The notes under the pieces are model-generated. The model was not told where the DNA came from. It did not search any database and saw only the letters and a list, made by a program, of their open reading frames with translations. This document shows positions 22,488 through 32,733 of a stretch of 64,000 nt of DNA, piece after piece (positions within the stretch are counted from its first letter, which is position 1; every line of letters starts with the position of its first letter). The position numbers and the translations under genes are program-made. Origin of the DNA: Phanerodontia chrysosporium (taxonomy: Eukaryota > Basidiomycota > Agaricomycetes > Polyporales > Phanerochaetaceae); assembly GCA_001910725.1 (NCBI GenBank), contig MJGA01000027.1:124001-188000 (forward strand). The letters run 5' to 3'.

Positions 22488-23611
22488 ATGCCCAGTGCAG
22501 TCTCCAGACGATTGTTCTTGGACGACGGGACACCGCTCGATCCTGTCAACGGTCGACCTTTACACCTAGTTGCTATCGCACATATCCGGGATCTAGAAGC
22601 GTCTGCGAGGGATGTCGCAGCATTCATCGTATCCCTGGTGGCAGAGGTCCTCCGTTACAGTGTAGGAAGGACGGACACTCCTGAACAGGATACCCAAGGA
22701 CTCGAGATGTTTCTCTGGAACTTCTGGGCCGCTATCCGGGACATCGCCGTCCGCGGCGCGCCATACCTGCAAGACCGTATTGTGGACGTCATGCACGAGC
22801 TCAAGCAGCACGGGCGAACGGGGTCCGAGGGCCTGAGGGTATGGGGTGAGCCTCTCGACTGGGAGGTCCTGCCGTTGTTCGGAGCAGATGTCGCAGAGTC
22901 CCTGAACGTCGGTGCGACCCGAGTTCCTACATCCAGCGTGCTCTCGAGACCCTGACAAGTACTGCTTGTAGGTCCGGCAGTTACAGTGCCGGGAGGGTGC
23001 TGCATATATCCGCCAACACCCCCGACGCCTACGCGTTCCTCTGCGGAGCGCCACCCGGGGACGACCTGTACAGCCAGCGCTGCGCCGCCGCCCGCACGGG
23101 CTGGCTCAACTTTATACGGTACCTCATGCGTGCCTGGGCTGTGGACGTCTGTGATTTCGGTAGTTGGGCCCTCGGGTTCATGCGTGACGGTCTCGAGGCG
23201 CTCGAGGTCGCCTCGTGCGATGCCATGCGGAAGGGCACGCTGTCAGCCGCGCCTGCCCTCGCGCTTGAGGTCGCGAGCGTGTGCGTGCAGACCGCGGGCA
23301 CGAAGATGTTCGGGCGCGCAGTAGCTGCGGGCGCCGACGCTAACTCGAGCGAAGCACTCGAGAAAAGGAGGAGGCGCAGACAGCGCCAGCATGTGTGGAA
23401 TGGTGTGGACGACTATCATCTCGAACGCTGGGAGCTGTGGAAATCTGTCTTCCGGGAATATGCGAGCGTCGAGGGAAAGGAGGGTATATGGCCGAACGCG
23501 GTGGAAGCAGCGAAGGTAGGCGTCCGGACTCAGGTCTAAACGCTGATCAAGCTCATACGTGTGCAGGCGGCGATAGTGGCGATGAGGAATATCGAACGCT
23601 CTCACAGATGA
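22488..23611 (+). CDS. DUF3632-like fungal protein
   Basis: Resembles the DUF3632 family of fungal proteins, whose function is unknown. The ATG at 22488 is the first in an exon ending in the family-like WGEPLDWEVLPLFGADV. The second large exon has LNFIRYLMRAWAVDVCDFGS, WALGFMRDGLEALE, then a Lys/Arg-rich insert and the C-terminal helix YHLERWELWKSVFREYA. A last exon ends MRNIERSHR at the TGA 23609-23611. The junction between exons 1 and 2 (22.91-22.99 kb) is unresolved: exon 2 needs a phase-2 donor, but the clear donors nearby are phase 0 or 1. So I may have the wrong splice, or there is a frameshift. It converges on an F-box gene, with 51 bases between stops. Confidence 0.62.
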
Positions 23612-23662
23612 TCTCCTGACATATCTTTGACAGTCGAGATCGTCTTCCATGATGCTTGGAGC

Positions 23663-24984
23663 CTACAGTCCCACGTTGTTCGAAGCACGATGATGGTGTT
23701 TGTCGGCGTCCAGGTGCTGCCAGAGGTTCTTTACCCCTTCTGGGCTAATCTGGATGTCGGTTGCAGCTGGTGGAGTACGGTGGAAGTGCACCTGCACCGG
23801 AGATGTACGAGCTTGGATGTCGGCCTCGAGGCTGCTAGAAAAACCGTTGCTGACGGGAACCACGATGGAGACAGACTGCAAGAGGACCCGAAGTGCATTG
23901 CGGAGCCCTTCCCAGTGTAGATTCGCTAGATAGTCGTCGGTTGCGGAGAATACTATCTGCGCGAGCAGACCATGTCCTTGCTCGTCGATTTGGACGGACA
24001 TGCCGAGAATGACGTCGACCCTTGGTCCAGGCTTTACCCTCTTCCTGATCTGTAGAAACTGGATAAGGTACCTGCGCCACCCTTGCGCTGCGTCAGATGC
24101 AGCAAACCGAACCAAGGTTCAGATCTCACCAGCCGGTGCGTCAACTCGCGAGAAGGTCAGCATCCGTGTCTCTATGACCGCCTCCACGAACTTGAGGACT
24201 GCAGCGACGGTATGCATGTTCATGCACACCGCACACGCCAGCCCCGCGCCGACCGCCGTCCGGCACGTCCCGCACCTGAGCGTGTCCGCGAGCGCGACCC
24301 ACACGAACGGCCAGCTCTCCGGCGAGGCCGACACGGTGAGTCTCCGCAACGTGCGGAAGGCGGCCGCGCCCGGCATGGGGCGCGCACGCGGGTCGCAGGC
24401 CTTGCCCCACTTGACCATTCTGCAGACGAGGTTCTCTAGTCGCGGGAGCGCCGCGAGCGTGCGGTGCAGCGGCGCAAAGTGCGGGACCCTTGTGCTGATG
24501 ATCCGGAGGCTCGTCACGGACTGCAGGGCCTGTGGGCCCGGACGCAGCATGTCCAGCGCCGTGCGCGACGCCGGGCTCCCCAGCACCGGCGAGATGAGCT
24601 GCAGCCAGGTGACGCGCGGTAGGTGGGGCGCGAGCGACTTCCAGGCGCTGTAGAAACGGTGCGGGCACTCTGGCGGGTCGCGCGAGGGCTCGATCCAGAT
24701 GAAGAGGACGTGGTCCTTGAGCCACCCAGACAGAGACGAGGTGAGGATCTCCTGCAGTTCTGTGCACGCGCGGGCCGTCCGCAGCGTGATTCGACGGAAC
24801 AGCACGGGCGGAACAGCAGCTGCCACCGCCAGGAGGCCAACGCGGCGAGGGAGGGGAAATAGTGGGTGTAGTTCGTCTGTGCATTCCGGTCTTCGTCGAC
24901 GGAGCTTAGCAGGCTGTCGCGCAGGCAGGCCATTATCTGGTCCACGAGTTCCGCTGGCAACTTCCTCCAAACTGCAGGCGACAT
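23663..24984 (-). CDS. F-box protein with leucine-rich C-terminus
   Basis: The ATG at 24984 opens a typical F-box (WRKLPAELVDQIMACLRD). After a short, imperfectly resolved splice comes VLFRRITLRTARACTELQE and LRR-like stretches (LAALPRLENLVCRMVKWG, AAFRTLRRLTVSASPESW), the usual plan of basidiomycete F-box proteins. The last exon is joined by an intron with donor GTGAGA near 24128 and acceptor GACGCAG, giving APAAQGWRRYLIQF in frame and a stop at 23663. Predicted role: substrate adaptor of an SCF ubiquitin ligase; the substrate is unknown. Two unrelated F-box genes follow on the same strand, without evident operon-like or functional linkage. Confidence 0.72.
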
Positions 24985-25435
24985 ATCGTTTCTCCGCTTG
25001 CGAGCGAGCGAGGACCCTGTACGGCGGTCATCTGTGTGATCTCAAGGAGTCATGCTTCAGTACGGCTACATACATACTTCAGGTTCATCGCGAGACTGGG
25101 TAACTTACTCTCGTTTGGTTCACAGCAGAGTTCCCGCTCGACTAACCACTCGCGAAAGTAGCTGTCCGAGTCGTTGTCTGCCATGGCGAAAGTGTTCATA
25201 GATGCGCTGCGGCTTGCTATCAAGGAAATATCTCATCTCATCTCCGTCGTCTGTTTGACGAGAAGGCTGCCCGAGTAAGCTAACGCCGTTCCCACGGTTA
25301 CAAATCACCAGCCAGACTAGATACAAGTATAGTTCTTTGCGTTTCTCTGCACAGATGGCGCGTTACTCTCTCGGTGCTCTCTATGTGCAACGCCAGGCAT
25401 ACGCGGCGGCCGTTCACGTTGACGCCAGTCTGCCT
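24985..25435. other. Intergenic
   Basis: About 450 bases between two minus-strand genes: promoter of the F-box gene at 24984 and 3' flank of the next. Nothing else recognised. Confidence 0.5.
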
Positions 25436-27292
25436 TCACCCAAGCCTGAGCACCGTGACGACGCCTGTGCTATCGCCCAACACCACAACCCCGCGGGCCT
25501 CATCGTAATCAAAAGAAGTCCACGTCCCGCCCGTTGCGGCCGACGCCCAAAGCGTGCGCTGCCCCCTACCACGCACATCTGAGGAGCGCCACAAGCCGCG
25601 GGCGTGCCCGTCGCGCAGCGCGCCTGGGAGGAGCGCCCCGACGACGCGCTCGCACCGCACGCTCGGCGCGCCGGTGAGCGGGTGCACGCCGGTGCCCTGC
25701 GGCTCACTGGCATGCACGTCGAACGCAGTGAGCCCGACGTCGCGCGCCGGGCGCGGCGCGATCCAGAGCGCGGTGCCGTGCCGCCCGAGGTGCATGTCCG
25801 TGCAGCGCAGGTGCCCGCGAGAGGCGGAGAACGAGGTCGTGTGCACCGGCGGGAAGAGGTACGGGCAGCGTCGCGGAGTGCGCGAGGGACGGTCTGCGGC
25901 GGAGCTCGCGTTGTAGGACGTCCCGTGAAGATGCCCGCCGTCCTCGTACGAGCTTTCCGGCCGCACTCCGCTTTCGGGAATGCTAGTGTCGGAAGGCGGA
26001 GAAGCGGGTACTGCCGAGTACTCGGGGTCGGACTCGAGCGTGTGCAGGTCAATGGTGTGCATATATGTTGCCCACGGGTCGTCGCTTTCCGCGCGGAGAA
26101 GAATGGATATGCGCGGAACGCCCGCATGGCGGTCACGGTCAGGGAGTTGGGCCTGCTCCACAACCGCAACGCCGTCGAGCCAACCAAAGTGGTGGGTCGC
26201 CACTGGCTGATGCGGCTCAGTGACGGTGTGCGGAGGTACAAGCTCAGGCGTGCAGAAGACCTCGAATGTGCGAGCGCGAACGACAATGGTACATGACGAT
26301 GACAGAAGCACGTCTAGACAACGATTGTGCTGATGAGAGGATGAGCATCAAAGTATCTCCAGGTACAACGAAGACCGGCTGACCTGAAAATTATGTTCGG
26401 AGGGCGCGTCAGAACCCCACAGACAGGCAAGGGCATTGGTTCGCCAGTTGACAAGTTGGGTCTCATTCATGTCATCACTGAGAGCCAGAACGTCGCCCTT
26501 GAATGCCATAACGCGGAAGGATGGCTTGATCGTCGCAAGCGTGACAAATTGGACCCCGCTCCCGCCACTCTGGCGGAGGGCGAGCACTTCGACACGGTCC
26601 TCCCTAAAAGTCATGGTAAGTAACTAACGGGCAGTCCACTTTGAGATACGCACCCAGAGAAGCTCATGGACACTGCAAGACACGCCTCTGCTCCTGGATC
26701 CGAGTTCACCGCAATGCCGTGAAGACCGCGCCCTTGCGGAACCACTCCGCGAGCTTCCTCGGCGCCCACGCACCCCGCAGCGCCAGCCCGCCGCCCTCGT
26801 CGAGGCCGACGTCCCAGCACGAGATCTCAGGCCAGATCCCCCGCGCGACCGTGAGCACCCAGCGCGGGTGCGCGGGCAGGAAGCGGACGTCGGTGATGCC
26901 GGTGCCCGAGCTTGCGGCGAACTCGGCGTGCAGCGACGCTAGGGGATTCATCGGGCGCACCCAGAACTGCGCAAGCCGGCGTGCGCGGAGGACCAGGCGC
27001 TCGAGCTGTGGTGTCGCGAGGCTGTCGAGTGCCACGGGCGGAAAGGGGATGCCTTCGGCGAGGATGTATGCGGCGAGGGCACGCGTCCACACCACGCGCT
27101 GGCGCGAGATGCCACTCAGTCGTTTAGAGACCTGTTCTTTGCGCGGTGTCCTGTGAGTTGGACGGGGTGTATGCGTGAAGACAAGCCTACCCGTCTCGTG
27201 CGCAGAATGTCATCGATGTCGAGAAAGCTGAAGATGTGCATGAGGGTGTCGTCGTCGAGGTCGGACAAGGAGGTGTTAGGAGTGTAGAGCAT
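25436..27292 (-). CDS. F-box protein with beta-propeller-like C-terminus
   Basis: The ATG at 27292 opens a clear F-box (SLSDLDDDTLMHIFSFLDID, then DILRTRR) cut by an intron right after it. The exon at 26706-27105 (VVWTRALAAYILAEGIPFPP, WVRPMNPLASLHAEF) carries repeated strand-like units ending in W-D-like pairs (GIWPEISCWDVG, DVRFLPAHPRWVL). Exons at 26348-26614 (LALSDDMNETQLVNWRT) and 25436-26311 continue this pattern (DYDEARGVVVLGDSTGVVTV). The layout is that of an F-box plus degenerate WD40-like propeller protein, a likely SCF substrate receptor. Introns are short; the splices near 26.62-26.70 and 26.31-26.35 kb are approximate. A decayed copy of the first exon lies at 29060-29265, and its alignment supports the ATG chosen here. 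Confidence 0.72.
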
Positions 27293-27975
27293 CTTGTTAT
27301 TCCCATCCAAGGATCGTCGCGAGCTTGCTGGGGTGTGTGCAAGCTCTGCTCGCTGTCGTTGACGATGTCGAGACAGCATCTTCGGGTTTAGCTTCCGATG
27401 CACATCACGTGCTTGGGGTCCGTGCGCAGTATTCCCACGCGGACCGCCGCCATAAATTCGCGCGATGAGCGATTTTTGAATCTTTGATTCTTCCACAACT
27501 TGAATCGCCGGTGATGACACGTCGATGAAGCAGCGATATGAGCACGACGATGTCCTCTGGACGTTGTCGGCGTTGACATCGCTCGTTCGGCTTCTAACCA
27601 CCTTGTTACTTGTAATAGGGACGGGCTTGAACACGAGCTGAGGCGTTCACTGTGGAAGATGACTCTGTTGTACTGTTCCCTTGAATACACAATGCTTTTG
27701 AGACTCCATGTTGAGTTCCAGCTCAATGGACGCTGTTGGCGCACCCACCTGCACATTCTCTGTTTTATGCCTGTCTCGTGCAAGTACAGCCGTACGCGAT
27801 GTTCAGTGTAAATTGTCTCCTCTGCGTTGCTTACGAGAATTGAGAACGTTGGTGAGATTGCGATGAGAAAGCGTGCATGACTGGCGTCAAGTCGCGTCAT
27901 ATACACACGAACGCGTGCGGCCAAGACCCGGCCAGGAGAGCACAAATTGTCGCCGCCGCCAACCGTTTATCCGCA
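27293..27975. other. Divergent intergenic region
   Basis: About 680 bases between the F-box/propeller gene and msrA, transcribed apart. A minus-strand open frame runs through 27300-27630 in continuity with the F-box exon, but it has no conserved content and the decayed copy aligns best from near the chosen ATG. Confidence 0.5.
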
Positions 27976-28765
27976 GATGCTTGCCCGCCTGCAGCGCCTG
28001 CTCCCGTTCGCGCTCCCCTCTGCCTCCGTCCACCACCTGCAGAACAGCCCCCGCACCCGCGTGCTCACCACCATGTCTGGCAGCGCCCCCGAGATCGCGA
28101 CCTTCGCCGCCGGCTGCTTCTGGGGCGTCGAGCACATCTTCCTCAAGCACTACCCCATCAAGGAGAACAAGGGCATCCTCCGCACCGCCGTCGGCTACAC
28201 CGGCGGGAAGGACGACGCACGCGACCCGACCTACCGCCAGGTCTGCACCGGGACGACCGACCACGCCGAGGCCCTCCGCATCGAGTTCGATCCGAGCATC
28301 GTCAAGTACGAGGAGCTCGTCGGTGCGTGTCTGTGCCGTCGCCCCCGGGCTGCGTCCGCTGACGCCGCGCACAGAGTTCTTCTACCGCACGCACGACCCC
28401 ACGACCAAGAACTCGCAGGGCGCCGACGTCGGCACACGTACGTCCGCTGCCACCGTCCCCCCCGCGCGCGCGCACGCACACTGACCCCCGCGCAGAGTAC
28501 CGCTCCGCCATCTTCTACCACACCCCCGAGCAGAAGGAGATCGCGGAGCGCGTCACCGCCGAGGTGCAGAGGAAGCACTTTGACCCCAAGGGTGCGTCCC
28601 TCGTCTCACGCGTGCACGGCTGTGCTCACGTTCCGTGCAGGCGAGAAGATCGTGACCGAGATCGTGCCCGCGGGCCCCTGGTACGATGCCGAGGACTACC
28701 ACCAGGAGTACCTTTTCAAGAACCCAACCGGCTACCAGTGCCCCACGCACCGCCTCCACTGGTAG
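27976..28765 (+). CDS. msrA: Peptide methionine sulfoxide reductase MsrA, mitochondrial/cytosolic
   Basis: Reduces the S-epimer of methionine sulfoxide in proteins with thioredoxin. The catalytic motif GCFWG (Cys47 of the long form) is followed by [52 protein letters not shown] and a C-terminal GYQC that may serve as the recycling cysteine. Three phase-1 introns (donors near 28322, 28437 and 28592; the first and third GTGCGT, the second GTACGT) join cleanly. Two in-frame ATGs exist: 27976 gives a 32-residue Leu/Arg/Ser-rich leader resembling a mitochondrial presequence, and 28073, in a strong CACCATG context, gives the cytosolic form. I annotate the longer form; both may be made by leaky scanning or alternative starts. 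Stop TAG at 28765. Confidence 0.92.
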
Positions 28766-29059
28766 AGCCGCCTGTAGCAAGTAACATCTGTATCATATGG
28801 TCTGTAGCATCTTTGCGGTACGTTCCAATGGGACGTCCTGTGAATGTAGGCTTGCAATCCGCCAGCACGAGGCCCGTGCCTAGGTAGGCAAACAGATCGT
28901 GAAGACGGCTCGTTCGTGCGTCAGCTCGATCTCTGCGTTGTCTGCGTGTCCGCCAGGTCCATCACGCTGCGGCCGCCTTGTCGTACGAACGCTTGTTCGA
29001 GCGCGAGCGAAACAGAGGAAGCACAGCGCCGAGGTGTGCAGTGTTCCACAGCCTCGGAC
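28766..29059. other. msrA 3' flank
   Basis: No gene recognised. Open frames on both strands are GC-rich and overlapping, without domains. Confidence 0.45.
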
Positions 29060-29265
29060 GCTAGACCAGACGGCGCGCAGAGTCTGCACCGCGGCGAGCC
29101 CTTTGGACAGGGAAGGACAAGATGCTTTGCACTGCTCGGACGTCCTGGTCCGACCTCGTACCCTCACACACATCGTCGGCCTTCGCGACATCGATGACTC
29201 CCTGCGCACGAGGCAGGCAGGTTCGTCTTCGAGCATACGCCCCCTCCGGCGGCGCGCAGGTGATG
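29060..29265 (+). pseudogene. Decayed copy of the F-box/propeller gene first exon
   Basis: Aligns to the minus strand of about 27150-27350, the start of the F-box/propeller gene. Matching landmarks are ACAAGATGCT around the start codon (29122 here), TCCGACCTCG, CGACATCGATGAC and CTGCGCACGAG, and the similarity runs on past the donor into the first intron (GTCTTC...GCATAC.CCCC). Small deletions break the reading frame (LRDIDDSLRTRQ in another frame versus LDIDDILRTRR), so it cannot encode the F-box. The copy is inverted relative to its source, about 2 kb away. Confidence 0.7.
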
Positions 29266-29476
29266 GCAGCGTTTGCATTTGCATATTACATGTTGTTTGC
29301 GAGCCGCAGACGAAAAAAAGAAAAAAGTGCGAAAATGTGTACATGTTACAGTCGAAAGCGTCCCGTGGTGGAAAGCAACGCGGAGCACACACGCGAAACC
29401 CCAGAACCCGGCCTCCCGCACGGACCCAGAAGCCAAAAAGCAAAGAGAAAAACGGCGGACGCGCGGGGGGCTGCTG
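29266..29476. other. Spacer after the decayed F-box exon
   Basis: Contains an A-rich stretch (29315-29340) and GC-rich sequence; 3' flank of the minus-strand F-box gene. No gene seen. Confidence 0.45.
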
Positions 29477-31689
29477 CTACAGGAACTCGGTCGGGTCCTG
29501 CCACTCGGCGTGCATGCAGTCGAACCACTCGAGCCACTCGGCGGCGTTGTGCTGCGTGCGGCTCTTCGGCCACTCCTCGACGGCGAGCGGCGCGCCGGCG
29601 GGGCCAGGGCCCTGCCGGACCGTGTAGTAGCGGTCCTCGACGCGCGCGACGCGCACCATCGGGAACCCCGCCCGGACGACCTCGAGCACGTCCTCGACCT
29701 GGAACTGGAACAGCCCGATGTAGCGCAGGCCCGGCGGGAGCCCCGCGCGCAGTTGCTGTGTGGCACGGACGCGGGCGCGGCAGCAGGCGGGGCGTGGGCA
29801 GCGGGGCAGCGGGCGGGGCGGCGGGCGGAGGCGGGCGGGGGAGGGAGGGCGTCAGACGGCAGCTGCGCGGGACATAGGCACTCACCGAGACGAACGAGAC
29901 GGGGTCCCCCGCCTGGAGCGCGTAGAGCGCGAGCGCGGTGACGCCGCGGGGGACGAGCCACATGGCGACGGCGGCGGCGACGTCCTTGGGGAGCGTCGCG
30001 TGGAGCGTGCGGAGGCCGGTGAGGCCGGGGAGGACGCCCCAGACGGTCGCGTCGTAGCCGAGGCGGCGCTGCGCCCAGTCCGCGCTGGGCACGGTGAGGT
30101 GGAGCGTGTGCAGCTGCGCGCGGTCCGCGACGAACGCGCTCACGGCCGGGAAGAGGTCGTAGTCGTTCACGCGGTAGCCGAGCAGCGCGAACGCAAAGTG
30201 CCGCAGGAACGGCAGCCCGTCGGCGTACTCGCGGAACTGCGCCGACGCGTTGCACTCGAGCACGCACTGCAGCCGGAGCGACTCGAGCTGGATCCCGTTC
30301 GCGAGGATCGCGGCGATGCCCATCGAGTCCGCGGGGAACGTGCCGAGGAAGTCGAGGTGCGTCAGGTTCCGGATCGACAGGTGCTCCGACGGGAACGTCC
30401 AGCTCAGGTTGTGCAGGTGTATGTTCCGCAGCGAGCCCCTGTTCTGCGCCATGAACTCGTACACCTGCGCCGGGTTCCCCGCGTTCGCGGAGAGCGAGAA
30501 CTGCGTGATGTGCTTGAACTTGGGGAACTTGAGCTCGCCGACGCCGTCCGACGGCCTGACATCGCTTCGCCAGTTAATCGAGCCTGCGCACAGGGCGGGA
30601 AACGACGCACATGAGCGAGAGCCCAAACACCCGCTGGTGCATGCCCTCGAGGACCCGCAGGAACGCAAAGGTGTCTTTCCACCGCATGCTGCAGTGGATG
30701 TTCCGCAGGTTCGTCATCTTTGGCAGCGCATTCGCCAGCATGCCTGAGCGCGCGGCGTGAGTCTCCACGTTTTTCGGGCGGACCCAGCGACGTACCGGTC
30801 TGGAAGGTCATCGGGAACGTGTCGCGCCCGGCGACAAAGATGCGGAGCGTCTTGACGTGGCTCGAGAACGAAGCGTCAGTGATGATCCGCGTCAGTATGT
30901 CTGCGCTCTGCTGTGCGTGCTCCTTGTCTGCGCGGCCGGCGTGAGATCCCGCAAGGTGGCACGGAGCAAAGCAAGGGAGCACACACCAAAGTGCAGGTCG
31001 ATCTTGCGGAACAGGAGCTGGCTGGCGATCCGCGACAGGACGTGCGGCAGCACGAGCAGCGTCTTGAGGTCCCGCCGGGGCAGGAACGTCGCGATCTCGC
31101 GCCACACCTCCGTCGAGAAGCTCGGCGTTTGGTGGGGCTGGTGCGAGTTCTGGTGCGGTGCGGTGCGGTGCGGAGTGAGCGGCGCCGCGCGAGACAGCAA
31201 GGGGGGGACGCACCTTGCTAGGGTGGAGAGTGCCTCCCATGAGGGCTCGTGCTTCGACGTGGTCGGGATCAAGCCTGAGTATGGCCTCCAAGTCTGTGTG
31301 GAGCAACGCAAAAGAAGGAAAGCGAGCGTCAGTCTAGACGGGACCGTGGCCCGCAGGCCAGAAGGGGCCCGACCTTGATTTGCGCCCGCGTGGAGGCTGG
31401 CTGCGAGCCGGGCCTTTGCGCGCAAGAGGCGAGCCTTGTTGGAAATTTCCTGCGACAGCTTGGGCAGGCGGAGGCAGGACTCGACTGCATTTTCGATGAG
31501 GATTCTCGAGCTGGGAAAGGAGGGCAAGAGCGCGATCAGGCAGGGCAGTGGACGAGAGCGGAAAACGGACCGTTCCAGCTTGAGGTGCTGCATCGCGTAG
31601 ATCAGGACGTCGACCTTTTGCTCATCAGCGAGGTCAGTCGTGACGTCCCGGATGCTCGCATCGAGGATTTTTGGGTTAAACACGCTCAT
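29477..31689 (-). CDS. F-box protein with TPR-like N-terminus and LRR-like C-terminus
   Basis: The ATG at 31689 begins MSVFNPKILDASIRDVTTDL and a helical region (NKARLLRAKARLAASLHAG, LEAILRLDPDHVEARAL) that resembles TPR-type repeats. The F-box follows (FSTEVWREIATFLPRRDLKT, LLVLPHVLSRIASQLLFRKI). C-terminal exons carry leucine-rich repeats: HVKTLRIFVAGRDTFPM, MTNLRNIHCSMRWKDTF, FKHITQFSLSANAGNPAQVY, LSIRNLTHLDFLGTFPADSM, LHTLHLTVPSADWAQRRLG. The final exon ends MHAEWQDPTEFL at 29477. About seven exons. It is a member of the large basidiomycete F-box set, a predicted SCF adaptor. Very GC-rich, like msrA and unlike the Helitron. Confidence 0.75.
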
Positions 31690-32056
31690 CGCTCTGCGCG
31701 GGTGCGGCTATTTGGCGCTGGCAGCGTGTATTAGTACGGGAAGCCCTGCGGACGGCGACCGGGCGCGGTGTGATAGAACGCCGGGGGCTGAGTGCAGCGC
31801 AGACCAGACCAGGTACGGGCGCGCTGCTGGCGAACGGCTGCAAGAGCCCCTCAGCGAGAGGAACCGAGGCCCGGCGCCTGGATGGTGCGCACCTGTGCTG
31901 GATCGGGACGAGCTGCAGATCCGGTTCCGCTCGTGGGCGTTGGTTTCGGCTCCGGGGTTGGGCGCTGTGTTGGCAGCGTGTCGACGTCGGGGGACGTGGC
32001 GGCGGCGTCGAGGTCGTGGAGGATGGGAGGAACGGCGACGGTGCTCGTATGTGCCT
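31690..32056. other. Upstream region of the F-box gene
   Basis: No supported gene. A proline- and threonine-rich open frame on the minus strand (31851-32100) lacks a start with a recognisable context. Confidence 0.4.
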
Positions 32057-32272
32057 TCAAATCAGAGTTCGTCTCCCGGGCACGTGGCAGACCGAACGGC
32101 CGCGGGCCAGACCGGTGCCTGAAAAGGGACGTTTCTGCAACCAGTTCCCAGTGACGGCCGACAGTGCGGCTGTACATCCGTGCTGCGTCGACGACGGGTC
32201 CGGGCCAGCAGCCAGCAGCATCGCAGCGAGCACCGCAGCGAGCAGGGCACAAGGGACACGCTGATGGCGCAT
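32057..32272 (-). CDS. Possible small secreted protein
   Basis: A 71-codon frame with ATG at 32272, a hydrophobic signal-like start (VPCALLAAVLAAMLLAAGP) and two later cysteines. Nothing else supports it: no homologue recognised, no intron, and the surrounding sequence is GC-rich enough to give such frames by chance. Confidence 0.22.
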   Translation of the reverse strand: MRHQRVPCALLAAVLAAMLLAAGPDPSSTQHGCTAALSAVTGNWLQKRPFSGTGLARGRSVCHVPGRRTLI

Positions 32273-32439
32273 ATCGCCGCAGACAGCGAGACCCGTCTGC
32301 ATCGTGGGCGGGCGACACAGGAACTCCGCCGGGATCGCCAAACAGAGCAGCCATCAGCGTCGTGGCGTCCCGGCCGATGCGGGTACCCGGCCAGTCAGGG
32401 ACCGAGAGACCGCCCACCGCTATACACATGCCTCGACCC

Positions 32440-32640
32440 CGGGGACGCCCGTCATTATTCTTCAACGTCAACCATTATATACAAACGTGAATATGGCATC
32501 GTCAGATGGTCTACCCTACACTGTCAACAGCACGCTTGGGGATGTTGTCAGCAAGGATGAGATGAGCCCGAAAACAGCGCACGATATTGTCAGGTGCGAC
32601 GATGAGCCTTATTTCTGAGGGGGTGTAACACGTGCACAGG
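32440..32640 (+). pseudogene. Internally deleted relic of the F-box-like family
   Basis: The 5' part (about 32452-32525) matches the LQSFYT/NVDMAS segment of the 7.7-kb gene nearly base for base (CTTCAA.CGT, ATATACAAACGTG, ATATGGCATC, CCCTAC.CTGTC). The middle is missing. The 3' part matches the end of the paralogue at 18.45-18.55 kb (GTCAGCAAGGATG, then ATGAGCCTTATTTCTGAG versus ATGAGCCTGATTTCCGAG). It is a third, non-functional member of the same family. Confidence 0.7.
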
Positions 32641-32733
32641 AGGCACTGGACATCGGCTTGATTAAAAGAGTATGGTACTGTACACTAGAGCTAGATTGTC
32701 CACAGCTCGGTGAGTGGTGGAGAGCTCACGACA

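Noticed and set aside
24141..24884. 247-codon frame within the F-box/LRR gene
   Set aside because: Shifted shadow of the real LRR-like exon; composition is Pro/Ala/His-rich and lacks leucine periodicity.
28880..29443. Ankyrin-like protein on the minus strand
   Set aside because: Suggestive words occur in three different frames; no full repeat forms, and the region overlaps the F-box exon relic.
29164..30267. 367-codon frame opposite and across the F-box gene
   Set aside because: Low-complexity Arg/Ala/Pro translation; the true reading is the spliced F-box protein in another frame.
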